Source: Mactra quadrangularis
Lineage: Eukaryota > Mollusca > Bivalvia > Venerida > Mactridae
Assembly: GCA_025267735.1 (NCBI GenBank)
Contig: CM046297.1
Coordinates: 16,580,011 to 16,644,010 of the forward strand
DNA: 64,000 bases
Direction of reading: 5' to 3'
Shown piece by piece: positions 15,201 through 30,200 of this stretch; the first letter of the stretch is position 1; every line of letters starts with the position of its first letter. A program made the position numbers and the translations under genes. The notes below the pieces were generated by a model, which was given only the letters and a program-made list of their open reading frames with translations, searched no databases and was not told the origin of the DNA.

Positions 15201-18200
15201 TGTTAACCATTTACTAAGCGCATACTTCAGTGACTGACAACTGACCCACATTATTTAGAATCAGTGATAGGAGGGAGAATGACCATAGACATAATTCTAT
15301 AACCAAGCTCCATGAAAGTATGCCCTACCCGAGAATTGAACCCACAACCCATCAGTAGACTTGTGTGCTATTGACTGAGCTAGCCGAACAGGCTTCCAGT
15401 GAGTTAAAACTGATGAAGTGCTAACATTTCTAGCCTACCAAGTAGTCCTATAGTAATTATATCCTAGTTTGACATAGAACATGTATTCTTACCTCCAGGC
15501 ATAACTTGACCACAATCTTGTAAAGTTAAAGATGTTAAACTATTTTCACTGTCTACTCTGACTACACCATAACTTAAACCCTGCATAGATAATATACCAC
15601 GTCCAGTAGCACTTGAACTTGTTCTTCCTGGTCTGTAATGTATATATAGATACATTAATAAAAGCAGTAGTCCAGTGGTAGGACACATGTTTAGGGATTG
15701 AGAGGTTTAGGGTTCAAATCTCACTGGTGACACTGTAATATCCTTGTCAGTTTTTTTTCTATAAAATGTTTTATATAGCTCATACAGTGTTTCTGTCAAA
15801 TCATCAAGACATTACCCAATCAAGGAGCCTGTCTCATAATCATTTAAATGGGACTAGTACAAGCCAATCAATATATATCTACACAGAATAAGTTGTAGAG
15901 TCCAAAGTTTCTGCTTTAAAATGTAATTGCATGTTATACATGTTTCATGCTTATGTATGTTCATCAACTTAAAGGTAATAAACCTGGTCATTGGGCTACT
16001 GGTATCTATCTGTCAATCTCACTGTGGAGTCTTTTATTCTGTTAGTTTTGGTGCAACGGAATTATACCACCCTAGTAGGTTACCATTTACAACTGGGTGG
16101 AGTGAAGCAATCAGGATAAAATAAAGTAACATACCTTCTAACAGAGACGGTAAGAGCTTCAGAACTACTAGCACATGGACATATAGCTTCTGGTTTTAAA
16201 CCTTTAGGTTGAAATGCATTCAAAAATGCATCACATGATGTTAAAGACCCTGTAATACAATAAAATATAATTGAATTCTGTAATAGTTAAACCATTAATG
16301 ATGAAAGGTAATATTACATACATTAATTTATAGTCAATCAATACTATCCTGAGCTTGGCATTTATGTATACATCGTATAATCCACTGAATTCTCTATTTT
16401 TGACTTTGGTGATATGATCGGAACTCTTCGTTGAATCACTTTGACACCCCTGAGATTACTTTGGTGTCTATGTATGTTAAACTTATCTTCTAAAGTGTAA
16501 TCACTACAGTGGCACAGTAGCAAAGCATCAGATTTTAATTTTGTGAATTGTCTTTCATGAGTTTGACCCCACTAGCTTTTTAGTTCGTCTTTAGCTTTTT
16601 TGTTTTTGTTGGGTTTAACACCATAGTAACACTATGTAAAGGTCGTATAACGGCGGTCAGTCAACCAACTTATTGTTTCTAAAAAGGCTAAATCTCTGGA
16701 TTTAGTTGTACTTTTTAGTTTATCTTTTATGTTGAATCATGTATTAAACTATAACTAAAAGTTTATCATTTTGAGCTAAAGACATATTTGATAAATGAGG
16801 TTTCTTATAAATGTGTGTCTGCCAGACATACTTACATGGGTTTGCTCCATCAGCAACCAGTAATAATCTCAATGAATTAAAATTAACATCTTTATGATCT
16901 TTCTGTGCTAATAAACCCCAATGCATATCTCTGGATTTCACTATAGCAATAGATGCTGAAATATACACACATAAATATACATTAAACGATTACATCATCA
17001 ACTAGACTAAGTTAAATATACTACAGTGCATCATCATCATCATTGTCATCATTACCATTATAATATATATATTAGCTTCATCATTATTATAATCTTAACC
17101 ATTATTTTCATACTGTCTTCATCATCATCATAAGCAACAGCATCATCATCATGATTATTACCAACATGATCAACATCAATGTCAATATTTTCGTAACCAT
17201 TATCATTATTTTTATCATCATCATTGTTAATATCATAATCATCATCATTATCATTATTTTAATCATCATCATTATTTTAATTATCATCATTAATATTATT
17301 TTTCTCATCATCACAAGTATCATTTTATTTCATCATCATTATCGTCATCATCATCAGCAGCAGCATTTGAATCATCATGCAGGGATGAACATCAACATAA
17401 ATATTTGTCTCCCTTACAGGTAGCTGTCTCGCTGCACACATGCACTGATGAGTGAGAGTTCGAAATTTTTGCAAAATATGAAACCTAAAAAAACCAAGGA
17501 ACTACTCTACTAGATGATAGAAGCAAGGTTTTAAAACTTACAAAACCTTAATCCAGGATCAGAGCTATAAGAGCTGTCATCCCATATAAATCAATGTAAT
17601 AGAAATCCTACCTTTATATTTTGTAATCATTTTCATCCATGAAGCTGGATCCACTTTCATCAAGGAATAAGGTATAAATATAACATGCATACCATTAAAT
17701 ACACTCTGTAATGTAAGATAAACATACATGTTGTAACATTTTTACCAACAAATACAAATAAAATTATCTATGCACTATGCTAGAAACTAAAGAAATTAAC
17801 ATCCTTTGTCAAATATCTTATTTGTACATATTCTGTCAACATTTTTTAACATTGTGTTATTTATATAATAAGTAATAAACTAAAAACAAACAACCCTATT
17901 AGTTTCTATTGGACATAAACTAAAGCAATGTATAGGCACACACTGTTTGCCCCATTCCAGCATTTATTTGGGTCTGTATGTCATAAAATTAAAGTAAACA
18001 TATCAATACTTACACATAAAATTCCATGCCATAGACCAACATCACGTTTAAAATCTAATACACATACCATTACTTCACCTAGAAAAATGATAACAAACAT
18101 TATATATCAATTAATTAAATCAAACACATTGACAAGCAATAATTACTTGCCCCTGTCCATACCAAGGTGGAAACTTCCAAGGGTAAAAGTTAGAAATCTT

Positions 18201-21200
18201 GAGAATCCTGAAAATTTTGCGCCCCAGAATATCTCAGTAAAAAAATCGTAAGCGAGCACCTTGCAATGATGAATCGTTACTAAAAAATTAAAATTAATCG
18301 CAAAACAGATCGAGTCGCTGGAATTTACTATCGTTTTTCGTTTCAACAATTTAAAAGTCAAAGTCAGGGGTGAGGTAGGCCTATAACCCCCCCCCCCCGA
18401 AATCTCAACGGATTTACACGATTTGGAAAAATGATCCCTGAGGACTTCGAAAATCCGGAACTTCCGGAGCAGTCCGGAAAACTTTCACCCATGACCTTCC
18501 TATGTTCTAGTATTTGTTTTTTTTGTTTGTGGAGTCCTTTTTATAACAAAAGCTTAAAATCTGAAAATATCTCCGTCTATACTTTTTGGCTGCGTGTATT
18601 TACATTTTTGTCAAATTTTCATAGAAGGGTACACTGCCCTGGGTGGGATTTGAACCCATACCCTCTAGATTTGAAATCCTAGCTTGCTACCAACTGTGCT
18701 ACACAAAATGTTGATAAAAACACAATAACAAACAAGTAAACCTACCTTCAGTATAATTACAAGCAACAGTTAATGTTCTACAATGACTTAAAGCACCACT
18801 TCTAGTTACAGTGACCCCTACAGTACTTCCATCTTTACCTGTTGTATACTGTAATATATAGAATATAATATAATATAATCCAAATTCTAATTAATTCTAA
18901 GATCAATATAATATATAATACAATATAGTATGCTGTCGTCAGCTTAGAATTCCTCCAGCCCTAGCCTTATTTATTATGTTATACTGCTAGGGGTGTAACG
19001 GTTAACCGATATACCGGTTAATATTGCAATACGAATTCTGACGGTTTTTAACCGGTTCGATTTTCTCTGAACCGGTTTTTGTAATTATGTGCCGTACTGA
19101 TTGTTTTTATCAGAGACTGAAATTTAAATGTTTGAATAAATGTTGAACTTGTGTTGGAAACTTGATTTTTTTTCGTAAAGTGAGATAATAATTATCTTTG
19201 AAAGTCCATTCAAAACATATTTTTTTCTAATTTATTCAAACATTTGCATAATACTTGTAGATTATTTGAAAATACAAATATCTATGTGTAATGTTGATCA
19301 AATTAAGACGATGCAAGTGCATTAATACATTCTATGCATGTATGCGCGGAAAACATTATGTATTGCAATATATTGCAATACGGGTTTAACGGTATTGTTA
19401 CACCCCTATATACTGCAATAGATAATATAATATACAATGTAATACAAATTAAAGAAATTCTATGTTCTGTTTTTTATAATACAATAATACTATGCAGTAA
19501 TTGTCTTAAAACATCTTTAGCACTAAGTCAATTCATTATGTTATATAGGAAAGGGCAAAATTATCAACTATAGGGGCCTGACTATATGAAACAAGTAAAT
19601 TTCATTACTGGTTAAAGAATTAAGACAATGTCTAGCCTTTGCTATGTTGTGTAAGAAAGAAATTGCGCTAGTTACTTCCAGAGTTAGGCAAAGAATATTG
19701 ATAATGTAAAATGTCTGAGCTTATAGCTAAATAGTCATAAAAGAGTGAGATAAGTGAAGATTGTAGTTTTAAGTATAAATAGTTCATAGGAAAGTTGTAG
19801 CATTAATGCAACCAAAGCCATTAACATTTCAGGTCTGTATATATAACGCAGCTGTGAGACACTGGCAGACAGTCCCTGATTTAACTCTTAAAAACCTCAA
19901 TCTTCAATAATATTATACAAAACAATACAATCCATAGCTACACTGAAGCCTTAGGCAATAACCTACCACCATACAGCTTGAGTCAGACAGCAACATAATA
20001 AGGGACTTTAGTCAATTATTTCCCCTTGTATACTCTCCAAATAGGTAGGTCCAATTAGTTGGATTACTCAGATTTTACCCTTACTTTTCAATGTTAATTT
20101 GCCAAAATTATTCTTAAATAACTTTTTAGTAAATCATTTAAGTTGTTTGAAATTCAAGCTAAGTATTTTTAGGGTAAAGAACTATCTAAATTTTACCACT
20201 TTTGTTAATTTCGTCATTAACAAGAAAGATATAAGATGAAATATTTTGTTACCCTTACATAAGAATTCAATGATAAAATCTGAGGATTCCAACTGAAAGG
20301 GCCTACTTACCAATTGGATTGCTTCAGATTTTATCAGGAAAAGATAACTGACTTAAGTCCCTAATTTAACTATTGATGAACAGGAGTCAATACTGCCTCA
20401 CTGAGGCAGAATTTTAACAATCTTAGTAAAAGACCTTCAAGTGTTGCCACATGCCAAATTTAGTAGCAGTAGGTCGAATACTTTTTAAAAAATAGATGAC
20501 AACAGACTGACCTTACACATGCACAAGCACATACACAGATGTCAGATAGACCTCCAACTTTAGCTTATCTTGAGCACTTTGTGCTTAAGTGAGTTAGAAT
20601 AAATTCATTTGCAAGCAATTTATAATAATATAAATTCTAGCATTACTACACTATTTAAAATATTAAATTATCAAAGCTTACAGTAACCATGCTGCAGTCT
20701 AAATACTTGTAACACCTTTATACTTTAATGATGGAAATAATGATGAAAAATGTGAAAAATGATGAATACTGATGTTTCAGTATCATAGATGAGTTTAGCA
20801 ATGGCATTTTACACTCTAAGTTTTATGCTTATGCGCTTCCAACTTCACAGCTATTACCCTTGGTCATCGGGCTAGGGAGTCTTTTAGTCAATTTAGAACA
20901 GCCGACAAATTGGCGCAACCAAATTATACCACCCTTGCATGTACCCATTATCACCTAGGTGGGGTGAAGCAATTGCAGGTAAATTTCTTGCTCAAGCAAA
21001 TTAGCCGTGCCCCTAGTGGGGTTCACAACACCAGACCTCTCGGTCCCTAAGCACCTTTCCTACCACTGGGACACTGCTCTAACATAATTAATGCTACAAT
21101 ACAATGACAATACGAAACAACAAAATCACAATAAGTAAATTAAACACCACAACAACACCACAAGGCAACTAAACAAACTTTTAAGTTAGTAAAAGTAACA

Positions 21201-24200
21201 CTAAACATTAGTACCATAGTATAGTTATAATCCAAACAAGGTTAATATGTTAGTTTATTAGATAGAGGTTAATGTACGGCAGAGGAGGGTATGATGGCAA
21301 TTATCTGCCCCTCCCCCTCTTCCTTCAAAACAAATGTTAAAGGATTATAAGATTAAGTCTTTTTTGGACTGATTTCACTTAAAGAAAGTAGTCTCCAAAA
21401 TTTCTTATTTCCAAGTAACAACCACCTCAATAGTATATCCTAATGGATTAAAGGTCAAAGGGTCAAACTATGTAACCATGGGTTAAAATGCAAACAGTAA
21501 ATTCTTTTGGTTAAATAAAATCGGCATAATTTAATAGTAATTTCTATAACTAAATGTGCCAACACAAGCACAGCAGATGTTTAAATGGCAGTTTAAATAC
21601 AAGTGTACTTAATCCATTAAGACTAAAAAGCTTAAAGCAAGCAAGACTAAATCTTTATACTACTAAACTATTCCAATGAAGTTATTCAGAAACTAATACT
21701 GATTTGCTATGGTTAATGCATTTACACTTTGAGGGTTGAGGCCCACAAGACCGTAGTAAATCACACTTTAACATAATGCACTTACTATCGTCTTGACTTC
21801 ATCTATGACTCATATAATACTGACATGGTCAGATAGACAAAACTTGGAAATTTTCAAATAGTAACAGGTCATTGTTATAATTTTTCATATGCAATAGCCA
21901 AAGATACTACAGTAATGGGTCAAATAATTACCCAAGTCTGATAATATGAAGTAAGTAAATTTTACACTAGTTTAATTGCTTTTCACAACCCCTATGCTCT
22001 TTACTATCTATTTTCACTAGATCTTGGCCTAGACGCTAGTGGTTAAAGTATTTATTTATTGGGTTTAATGCCGTATCAACACAATTTAGGTCATTTCACG
22101 GCGTCCAGCGCACCTAACCTAGCTTTCCTGGACCTTTGTCTATAACCAGTACTCACTTACCCTTCCACAAGGCCGGAAACTTCTCCATATTATCTTATCA
22201 AAGGAGGAAAATCGACATTATTGTCAAATTTTCATGGAAGGGTATGACCTCCCCGGGTGGGATTCGAACCCGCACCCCCTCAGGCACGAGTATCCAAATC
22301 CCGGCGCGCTACCAACAGCGCTATCAACCCAGGTTCTAGTGGTTTAAGACAAAGACTGACAAAAAACCAGCATCAAAACGTGTGTTAACAAGACAACATC
22401 AAAGTGACAAATGTTAGCATCAATATGAAAGTAAACATGCAGACGACCTATGACCTAAGATTTTATCATGCAAACAACTCTCAGAGCATCATCCAAATTT
22501 TATCACTTATTTTCTAAAACTTTTAACTTGAAATTTTACACACAGGGACAATATTCATAATGGAACAATTTAGCTTTTAGTAAAAACAGGGCTCAACGGA
22601 ATGCAACATGCATTTCAACTCGCTGAAAATGCACACACATAAAAACTATACAATACAATAACTTTGCATTTTATGGTAACCAAAATATTTCTTGATTAAA
22701 TTAAAGAATGTATTTTTTATTAATTTTTTTTCTAACTTAATCTTTCAAATTTTTATTGGTAAATTTTGATAAAAAACCCTCTATTTTTGATGAATAACTC
22801 AAACTCAGACCAAAAACATTCAAATTTCAAAAATTCAAATTTCAAAAATTCAAAGTGTATGAAGCTCTTCAACGTGAAGGTGAGAGTGAAAGTTTCACTT
22901 CCTGTGGTGTTACTATATTTAGATTGTCTTGGTTACCGTATCAGATCTATTCTGTATCTCCTTTACCTCCACGTACGCAGGAACTTCTTCGGAGGTTTTA
23001 GGCGGTGGTTGCCAATCTTTAGGTAATTTTGACATACTGTCTGTGGAAAGCCAACTAAGTCTTGGCCAACCTGAAAAATATTTAATATTAAATTTTATTG
23101 AACTGTCAGCAGCACATATATTAACTCTGCTGATTTAAATACACACTACAGCACTACTGTATACAGTATCAATAAAATATTTAGCCGTATCTATGTGAGG
23201 GGAATATCGAGTATATTTTAAGTATTTAAATCAGTATTTTAGTACAATATTGTAGGTTCTTTACTTTAAACTCAAATATTACTTGATAAATGTTAACATT
23301 GTAAATCAACACGCATATATTTTATAATCACTGTCATTGTACTAATACACATTTTCTGTAAATACTGAACATTTTTATTATATACATGAATGTAGCCAAA
23401 AACTGAGGCCTTTATTTTCAATTTAGATCTAAAATTTCACAGAATAGCTTCCAGATATTTTGGTCGCCATCTTGTATTTCACTAAGCCTTGCCATCATAT
23501 GATGATTTTAATGCACAACTCTGAAAATTTACTTTAATGTAGAACAAAATATATCAAAACCAAAACATGTCGTGTAATTGAAAATAAAAAGGTTTAAGCT
23601 CTTGGACTAATATACAACAGTCTCAGGGACATACAAATACAAAATTGACCATACCTCTAAAAGTGACCACTTCACCATTAGGTGTTTTACTTAAACCTTT
23701 TAGACAAGCTTCTGATGTTAAAGCATGACAAACATTTAAACTTCCTAACATAAAACCAACACCTTGACCACCAGCATCCTGTAAGTATAGAGAAACATAT
23801 ATCAAATTAAAGGGCTCCAACTGTTCACTGGATAGTTGATTTCATGCAATTCGATATTTTTTCTTTTGATTGATTTTTTTTCAATTCAATTCACTTGATA
23901 GTATAGTGTATTCCAAATGTACAGTCATATACATTAATTTTACCTTCAAACTAACTTATCGTATTGTTGTAGCCCTAGCAGACAGACAATCTATTTAAAT
24001 TGTTTTTCATGATCAATCAGGACTATTCAAGAAATCTGTACCTAGATTAATATACTGATATAACAGTAGACGTTTTTGTTTAGGCTGATGGTCCTAAACA
24101 AATCAAACTTGAAGTGCTTACACATCTGCCAACTTTTGTTTTAATCTAACAACATGAAATGTAATGTTGAAAACCACATTGAAGCCAGATTTTCATCAAG

Positions 24201-27200
24201 ATATGACCATAAATGACAGTGATATCCAACATATTAAAAACTTTAAAAGGGAAATAATCCATAATAAAACCAGGTAGAGTTGTGGTTACTTTCTTATTCT
24301 GTTCATCACATGGTATGTTATCATTGTATGAAGTTTCATGAAGATATGACAATAAATGGCAGAAATATATTATGGTAAAGAAAAAACTTTAAAGTAATTG
24401 TTAACGACATTGGACACATGCCCTGGTTTCTCCAACCTATAAGTGGAATTTTTTCATTGAAAAATCAGATAATAAATTTTCTACAACCAATATTATATAA
24501 CTAACTTACTCTACGAGATGTAGGAACTTCAACAGGTACTGGTACAACACCAGCCATTAAACATCCATAAAAACCAGTAATAAATGATATAGGGTCATTG
24601 TTTGGATATACTAGGGCAACCTGAAATACAAACAAGTTCATTTTAGTAAAAATATTACGTCATTATGACATCACGTTAAAGGAGAGTTGATGTCACATTA
24701 TACTTTTGTAAAAAAATCTCCAATAAAAAACAGTTAGAGAAACAAAATATATTCCAGGGTTAAAATTTAACAAAAACTTGGTCTTGCAATATCTTGCAAG
24801 TTGATTTTACTTCAACTCGCAAAATGAAAAAAAGTCACTCGAATTTTTCTCCAAATTTAATTTTAAAAAGCAAACAAAGTAACTATTAGAATATACAATA
24901 TGAAAGCAACTTAGAACTACACTTAACTACAGATAGAACAAGTATGTTACTGTGGAATAAGCAAAGAATATCAAACATGTTTTTATGGTGAATCTTAAAA
25001 TATATTATACCATCGATCTATCTGGCCGTTTCAATGCTGATTACAGCCTCCATAGATAGACAGTAATATTTTTGAGGTGATTTCAACTTGCTAAAATTTG
25101 TGAGTTAAAATAAAGTTACTTGCAATTTTCAAAATCCACTCGCATTTTGCGAGTATGTGAGCTTAAATTCGAGCCCTGGATTGGACATGAAGTGTCAAGC
25201 TGCTACATAAATATTAAAATCTACCTAAGGTCAACCTTATCGCCTTTTTGTAAGCTTGTCAGATGTAAAAGATGTGAATATGGGAGCTGACAATTTTAAA
25301 TTTTTTTTTTTAATCAGATTAAAACTTACTCTGTCTAATGGTTTTATAGGAACTTCTCCTTTCTGTCCAACTTTGTTCAATAAATTATACGCTATCTTCT
25401 GTGTTTTACTCAATAGTTTACCTAAAACGAAACAAACAAGACATGATTTATAATAATAGAATTAGCAATTCAATATACGGGTTTTTTATCAAACATACAT
25501 AGAATCTTTAAATCAGTGGGGTTAATGTATGTGCCACCAACAGTTTAATAAAATGTAACAATTTATTAAACAAATATATCAACATAAGGTAATTTATAAT
25601 GCGACACCCTGCTCTATCTCTCTCTAGTCTTTTCTCACATTTCAGCACTGAAAAGTTCCATAGAAATCAAACAAGTGCTGCCTGTCATTTTCTGCCTTTC
25701 TGCACTTCTCTGAGACCTAGAATTAATTGTTTTTGTTTAAACTCATTTAACCTGATACAATAAAGTTTCGCTATTAAGACCAGCAAAATCAATGCTCTTA
25801 ATAGCAAAACAGTATTATTATATAGACCCTTTTGTTCACAAAGCATTTGAGTCGTAATAAAGGTAAAAAATCACATGATTTTGATATAACAAAAGTGGTC
25901 TTAATAGTGGAACTCAACAGTACTATGATACTTTCTAGTTAAAAAAAACCAGGCGACCCAAAAACTTTCTTAAATTGTAATTTCTGAAAATCATTTTACT
26001 GATGCAAACAACCTCATGTTATGTGCTTACATAACAGAAGATATGAAATAAATGCTATAAACATTATTGTAAGACATATCAGATGGAATTAAACAAAAAA
26101 CAAAGCATTGAAATACTCTGTACAAACAAAACTTCAATCTTTGAAAAAACCTTCTCTTTGATATTATGATGCATGCCTAAAAAACTACTAATTAAATTTT
26201 CACAATTTCAGTTGCCATGGAGATCAAACAATTTCTTTTAAGACTTCAAACAATAATCAAATGTCATGAATCTTTCAAGAAACAACACAAGTCATAAATG
26301 TACAATAAACTTGTTCCTCAAGTGTTACAAGACACAAAAAGCTTTGTCACAGAAATAAATGCAAAATTGCATTTTCTAAGTAGAATACAGGTGCCAATCT
26401 TAGTAGGTTTGATTTCTTGGCCAGGCTTCCAAACCCTTCTGAAATTTGGTCATGAAATATCTTCTTACATGATTCTCTAACCTTTCTATCCTTGCATAAA
26501 GAAGGGTTTTGTAGTTGTTAAAAGATTCAGGTCTGAAGATCTTATCATTTTCTATCTACGGTTGGGTTTAACGCTAAAGCAACACATTGTATATCACAAC
26601 AGTCAATCAACCTACTCATTGTTTCTGGAAAGGCTGAATCTCTGGCACAAACTTCCATCAGTGACTGACAACTGCCCTCCATGATTTAGAATCACTGACA
26701 GGAGAATGTCCGTAGAAATAATTTCATGACCAAAATCCGCAAAAGTATGCCCAGCCAGGGAATTAGACCCACAAGTCCTTAATCAGTAGACTTGTGTGCT
26801 ACCGACTAAGCTAGCCGGGCACCTTCCATAAAATGATTAAGCAAAACTAAACACCAATTTAAATAAAAATCTCACCATAAGTTAAATTAACGGTAGGTTT
26901 TCCATTCTGATCAAGCACAGTCACAGCTAAAGCCTTATACGTAGATGAACCATATCTATGTAAAGCTGCTTCCAAATTTCTTGGTAAACCTGATGGTACC
27001 TAAAATTTTATAGAAATAAAATATGTACACAGGGCTAGATAGATTGCCCCTGATGACCCAAATTTGGGTTTGGGCAACTTTTTACAGATAGTAAACATTT
27101 AGTTTAGGCAAGTAAAATACATAGCTGACTGTCCAACTGGGAAATCTACTTAAGAAATCAATGTTGATGACTGGTTCACTTCAAATATTTGTAGCAGAGG

Positions 27201-30200
27201 TATAATATGGCACTTGTACTCCTTTGCCTATGAGCTAGCTTTTATGGCGACATGGTAGTGTCCGCTTACGAATCAAGAGGTTGTGGGTTCAAATATCAGT
27301 TTGAACCAAGCAATTTTTTCGGGTTACATTTGGCACTATTACATACACAACCCACTAGAAATTGTGTGATTGCACCCTTAGATAGTCACACAGATAATCA
27401 AGCTCTAAGAATTGAAGACAAATTCTGTTAAGGAGGGAGTGTGTGTAGCAGAGGTATAATATGGCACTTGTACTCCCTTGCCTTTAAGCTATCTTTTATG
27501 GTGACGTAATAGAGTGTCAGCTTACGACTTGAGAGGAAGTGGGTTTGAATCTCAGTTTGGACAATGGATTTTTATCAGGTTACATATTGTTTGTAACATT
27601 TCAACGGCTACTCTATCTCCAACCATTTTGCGGTTCCGGTAGAATAAAAACGAAAACCACTGCACTTAGGCCACAACAAATTGATCATGTGTTCTATGGA
27701 TTCACTCGCACCTTAATTTGATGGATTTTACAAAAAAAATATTTTTATTTCCTTGCTCGCTCATAAAAATTTGATCAAACCGCTATATAAAGCAAGTGAA
27801 TGAAGACTTTTTTTTCTTCGCTCGCTCGCCCCATCTTTTCCCCAGAAAAATCCGTAGAACACATGATCAACTTGTTGTGGCCTTAGTCTCATATAAAAAT
27901 AATAAAAGGGAGATAACTCTAACACTACACAAGTTGGAGTTACTGTTTTTACTCTTCAAGTTAGTCTTTACTCTTCAAACAATAAAATAAACTTAATGAT
28001 ATATAAATAAATGATAACCTACCACAAGAGGGTCTCCAGATACAGGTGTTAATGTACTACCTTCTGGTTTAGGGGCATTAGGGTCTGCAGGTGGGGCTGT
28101 AAATATACAAATATAATACATAATACATCAAAGGGTATAAGTCACAGATAAAGTCACATAAATTACAAAAAGTATAGTTATTTATTGGTCATGCATCCAA
28201 ATATCCACAACACAAATGAAATTTGTAACAAGAAATGTAATGTGGAAACCACATTAAAGCCGGATTTGAAAAAATTATCGCAAAAAATAACAAAGGGAAA
28301 TAATCCACAATTAAGGCAGGTAGAGTTGTGGTTACTGTCTAATTCTGTCCATTGCATGGGATGTTATCATTGTATGAAGTTCATAAAGATTAGACAATAA
28401 ATGGCAGAAATATATGCTAAAGAAAAACTTTAACGCAATTGTTAACGACACCGGATGTCCGACTGCCCAAAAAACTCGGCTAAAAATACATCTACGCCTA
28501 TAAATATAAATACTATATTATATAGATAGTAATATCCTCATATTCTTATTTGTGGTTTGAAAACCGAAAATCAATATGATTTCAGAGTATATAGAGTAGT
28601 ATGGACACAGAAGTCTGGATTCAGAACACAAATTGATGGTGTAGGTCTTTACACAAAAAATCAAAAACTTACAGTTGTATTTTAATTCACACTATACATA
28701 TTTTGTTAAGAATCAGTTATATAAATTCACTTTTCTGCATAAAATGTCATGTTATTTAGCATGCTTGAGCAATAGAATGAAATCTTTGTGTATTATTATT
28801 AGAAAACCTTAATAATTATTTTCAAAACATAAACATTATAAAGAAGAGTACATGCAAATATATCAGGCCGTCAGAGCAAAAAGGTACCATTACTATCGTA
28901 TATAAGATTTAAGAACACTATGGTACCTTTTTGCATTAAGGGGACGAAATAATGTGACTTGGAGTGGGGTAATCCATTCATCGTCTTAACAAGCAAGCAA
29001 AAATGCCCAGAACTAGTGACAACTACTTATTTTATACAGTTGGGCTAGTTGATCTCTCTTTCACATAATGAATCAGGCTAGTGCTCAAGAAAAGTTTTTT
29101 GTTTTTTTTAATGTCGTATTCAACACATACTTAGATTATATATACGACGGCCAGCTCTTCCTACAATAGGTTTCCTGGACACTTTTCTTTCACCAGTACT
29201 AACTTACCCTACCACGAGGCCGACAACTCATGTATAGTGTATGACCTATCATGACTAGGCTAGAACCCGCAATTTCCGGACTTGAAGTCAGACATGCTAA
29301 CCACTACCCCATGGCCACAGTTTACCAAGAAAGTTAAGATAATGACTGATAAACATACATTAAAACTATACTGTAACTAAAGAGTCTGTATTCATAATAA
29401 TATTTATACAGACTGAGAACATGACAAATGTCAATGCATGGGTGAAAGGTCAGATTTTTAAAACTACAATTTTTTCGGAATTTTTCTAATTTTCAAAGGA
29501 GGGTTTGCAAGCAATTAATGGTTTTTATGGCCATTTTGAGAAATTGAACAATAAGGGTACAAAAGAAAAGTCTGTGTAATGGAAGCATAGATAATGACAA
29601 GCATAATATGATAGTTTCAAAGCATTATGCAAAAGAACACAGTATTTATCACTTTTCAGAATAGAATAGAATAGAATAGAATAGAATAGAATAGAATAGA
29701 ATAGAATAGAATAGAATAGAGCAGAGCAGAGCAGAGCAGAGCAGAGCAGAAGTCTGACAACAGAAATAGAAAAAGGGGCATTATTTGTCTGTAAGCATAT
29801 ATATCTCATTCAAGTTTAAGAATTTAGTGAAAGTAGGTCACAGGCCCAGCAGCCAGCCCCTAATATAGGTATTAAATCATTCCATAAATAGCTTACCCTC
29901 ATCAGCCCCTAAAAAGGGTGACATAATTAAAACTTGAACAAAAACAGATATTCAAAGGCCAAGCAACTTAATCTACATGTAAAACGGGCCAAAAAAGTTA
30001 TTTAAAAATATTTGGCAACAGACATGCTTCACAACTAATCTGTCCCCTATAAAGGTGACCAAAGAATACCTTGATAAAAGTTAAATAAAGGGGCCATGCA
30101 AAATGTTATTTCCAATGTAACTGAAATTTAATGCAACATACATTTCTGACTTTCACAGCCATACCAACAACATAGCAATGCTGTTAAAGCTATTTAAACA

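Larger units (their letters stand above)
18849..22966. other. 4.1 kb DIP2 intron (w13-w14)
   Basis: Holds the hAT element 18988-19408, the MITE 20001-20362, and SINEs at 20820-21085 and 22055-22340. A 16-bp AAATTTCAAAAATTC tandem lies near 22818. The rest (19420-20000, 21090-22050, 22345-22800) shows no exon or recognised repeat. Confidence 0.7.

Noticed and set aside
17108..17423. Two overlapping open frames rich in Met and Ile on opposite strands
   Set aside because: They are translations of the imperfect ATC/TTA microsatellite and have no complexity or splice context.
24754..25179. Fifth hAT element
   Set aside because: CCAGGG ends are suggestive, but no 8-bp flanking duplication matches, so it is listed only as a possible element of unknown type.
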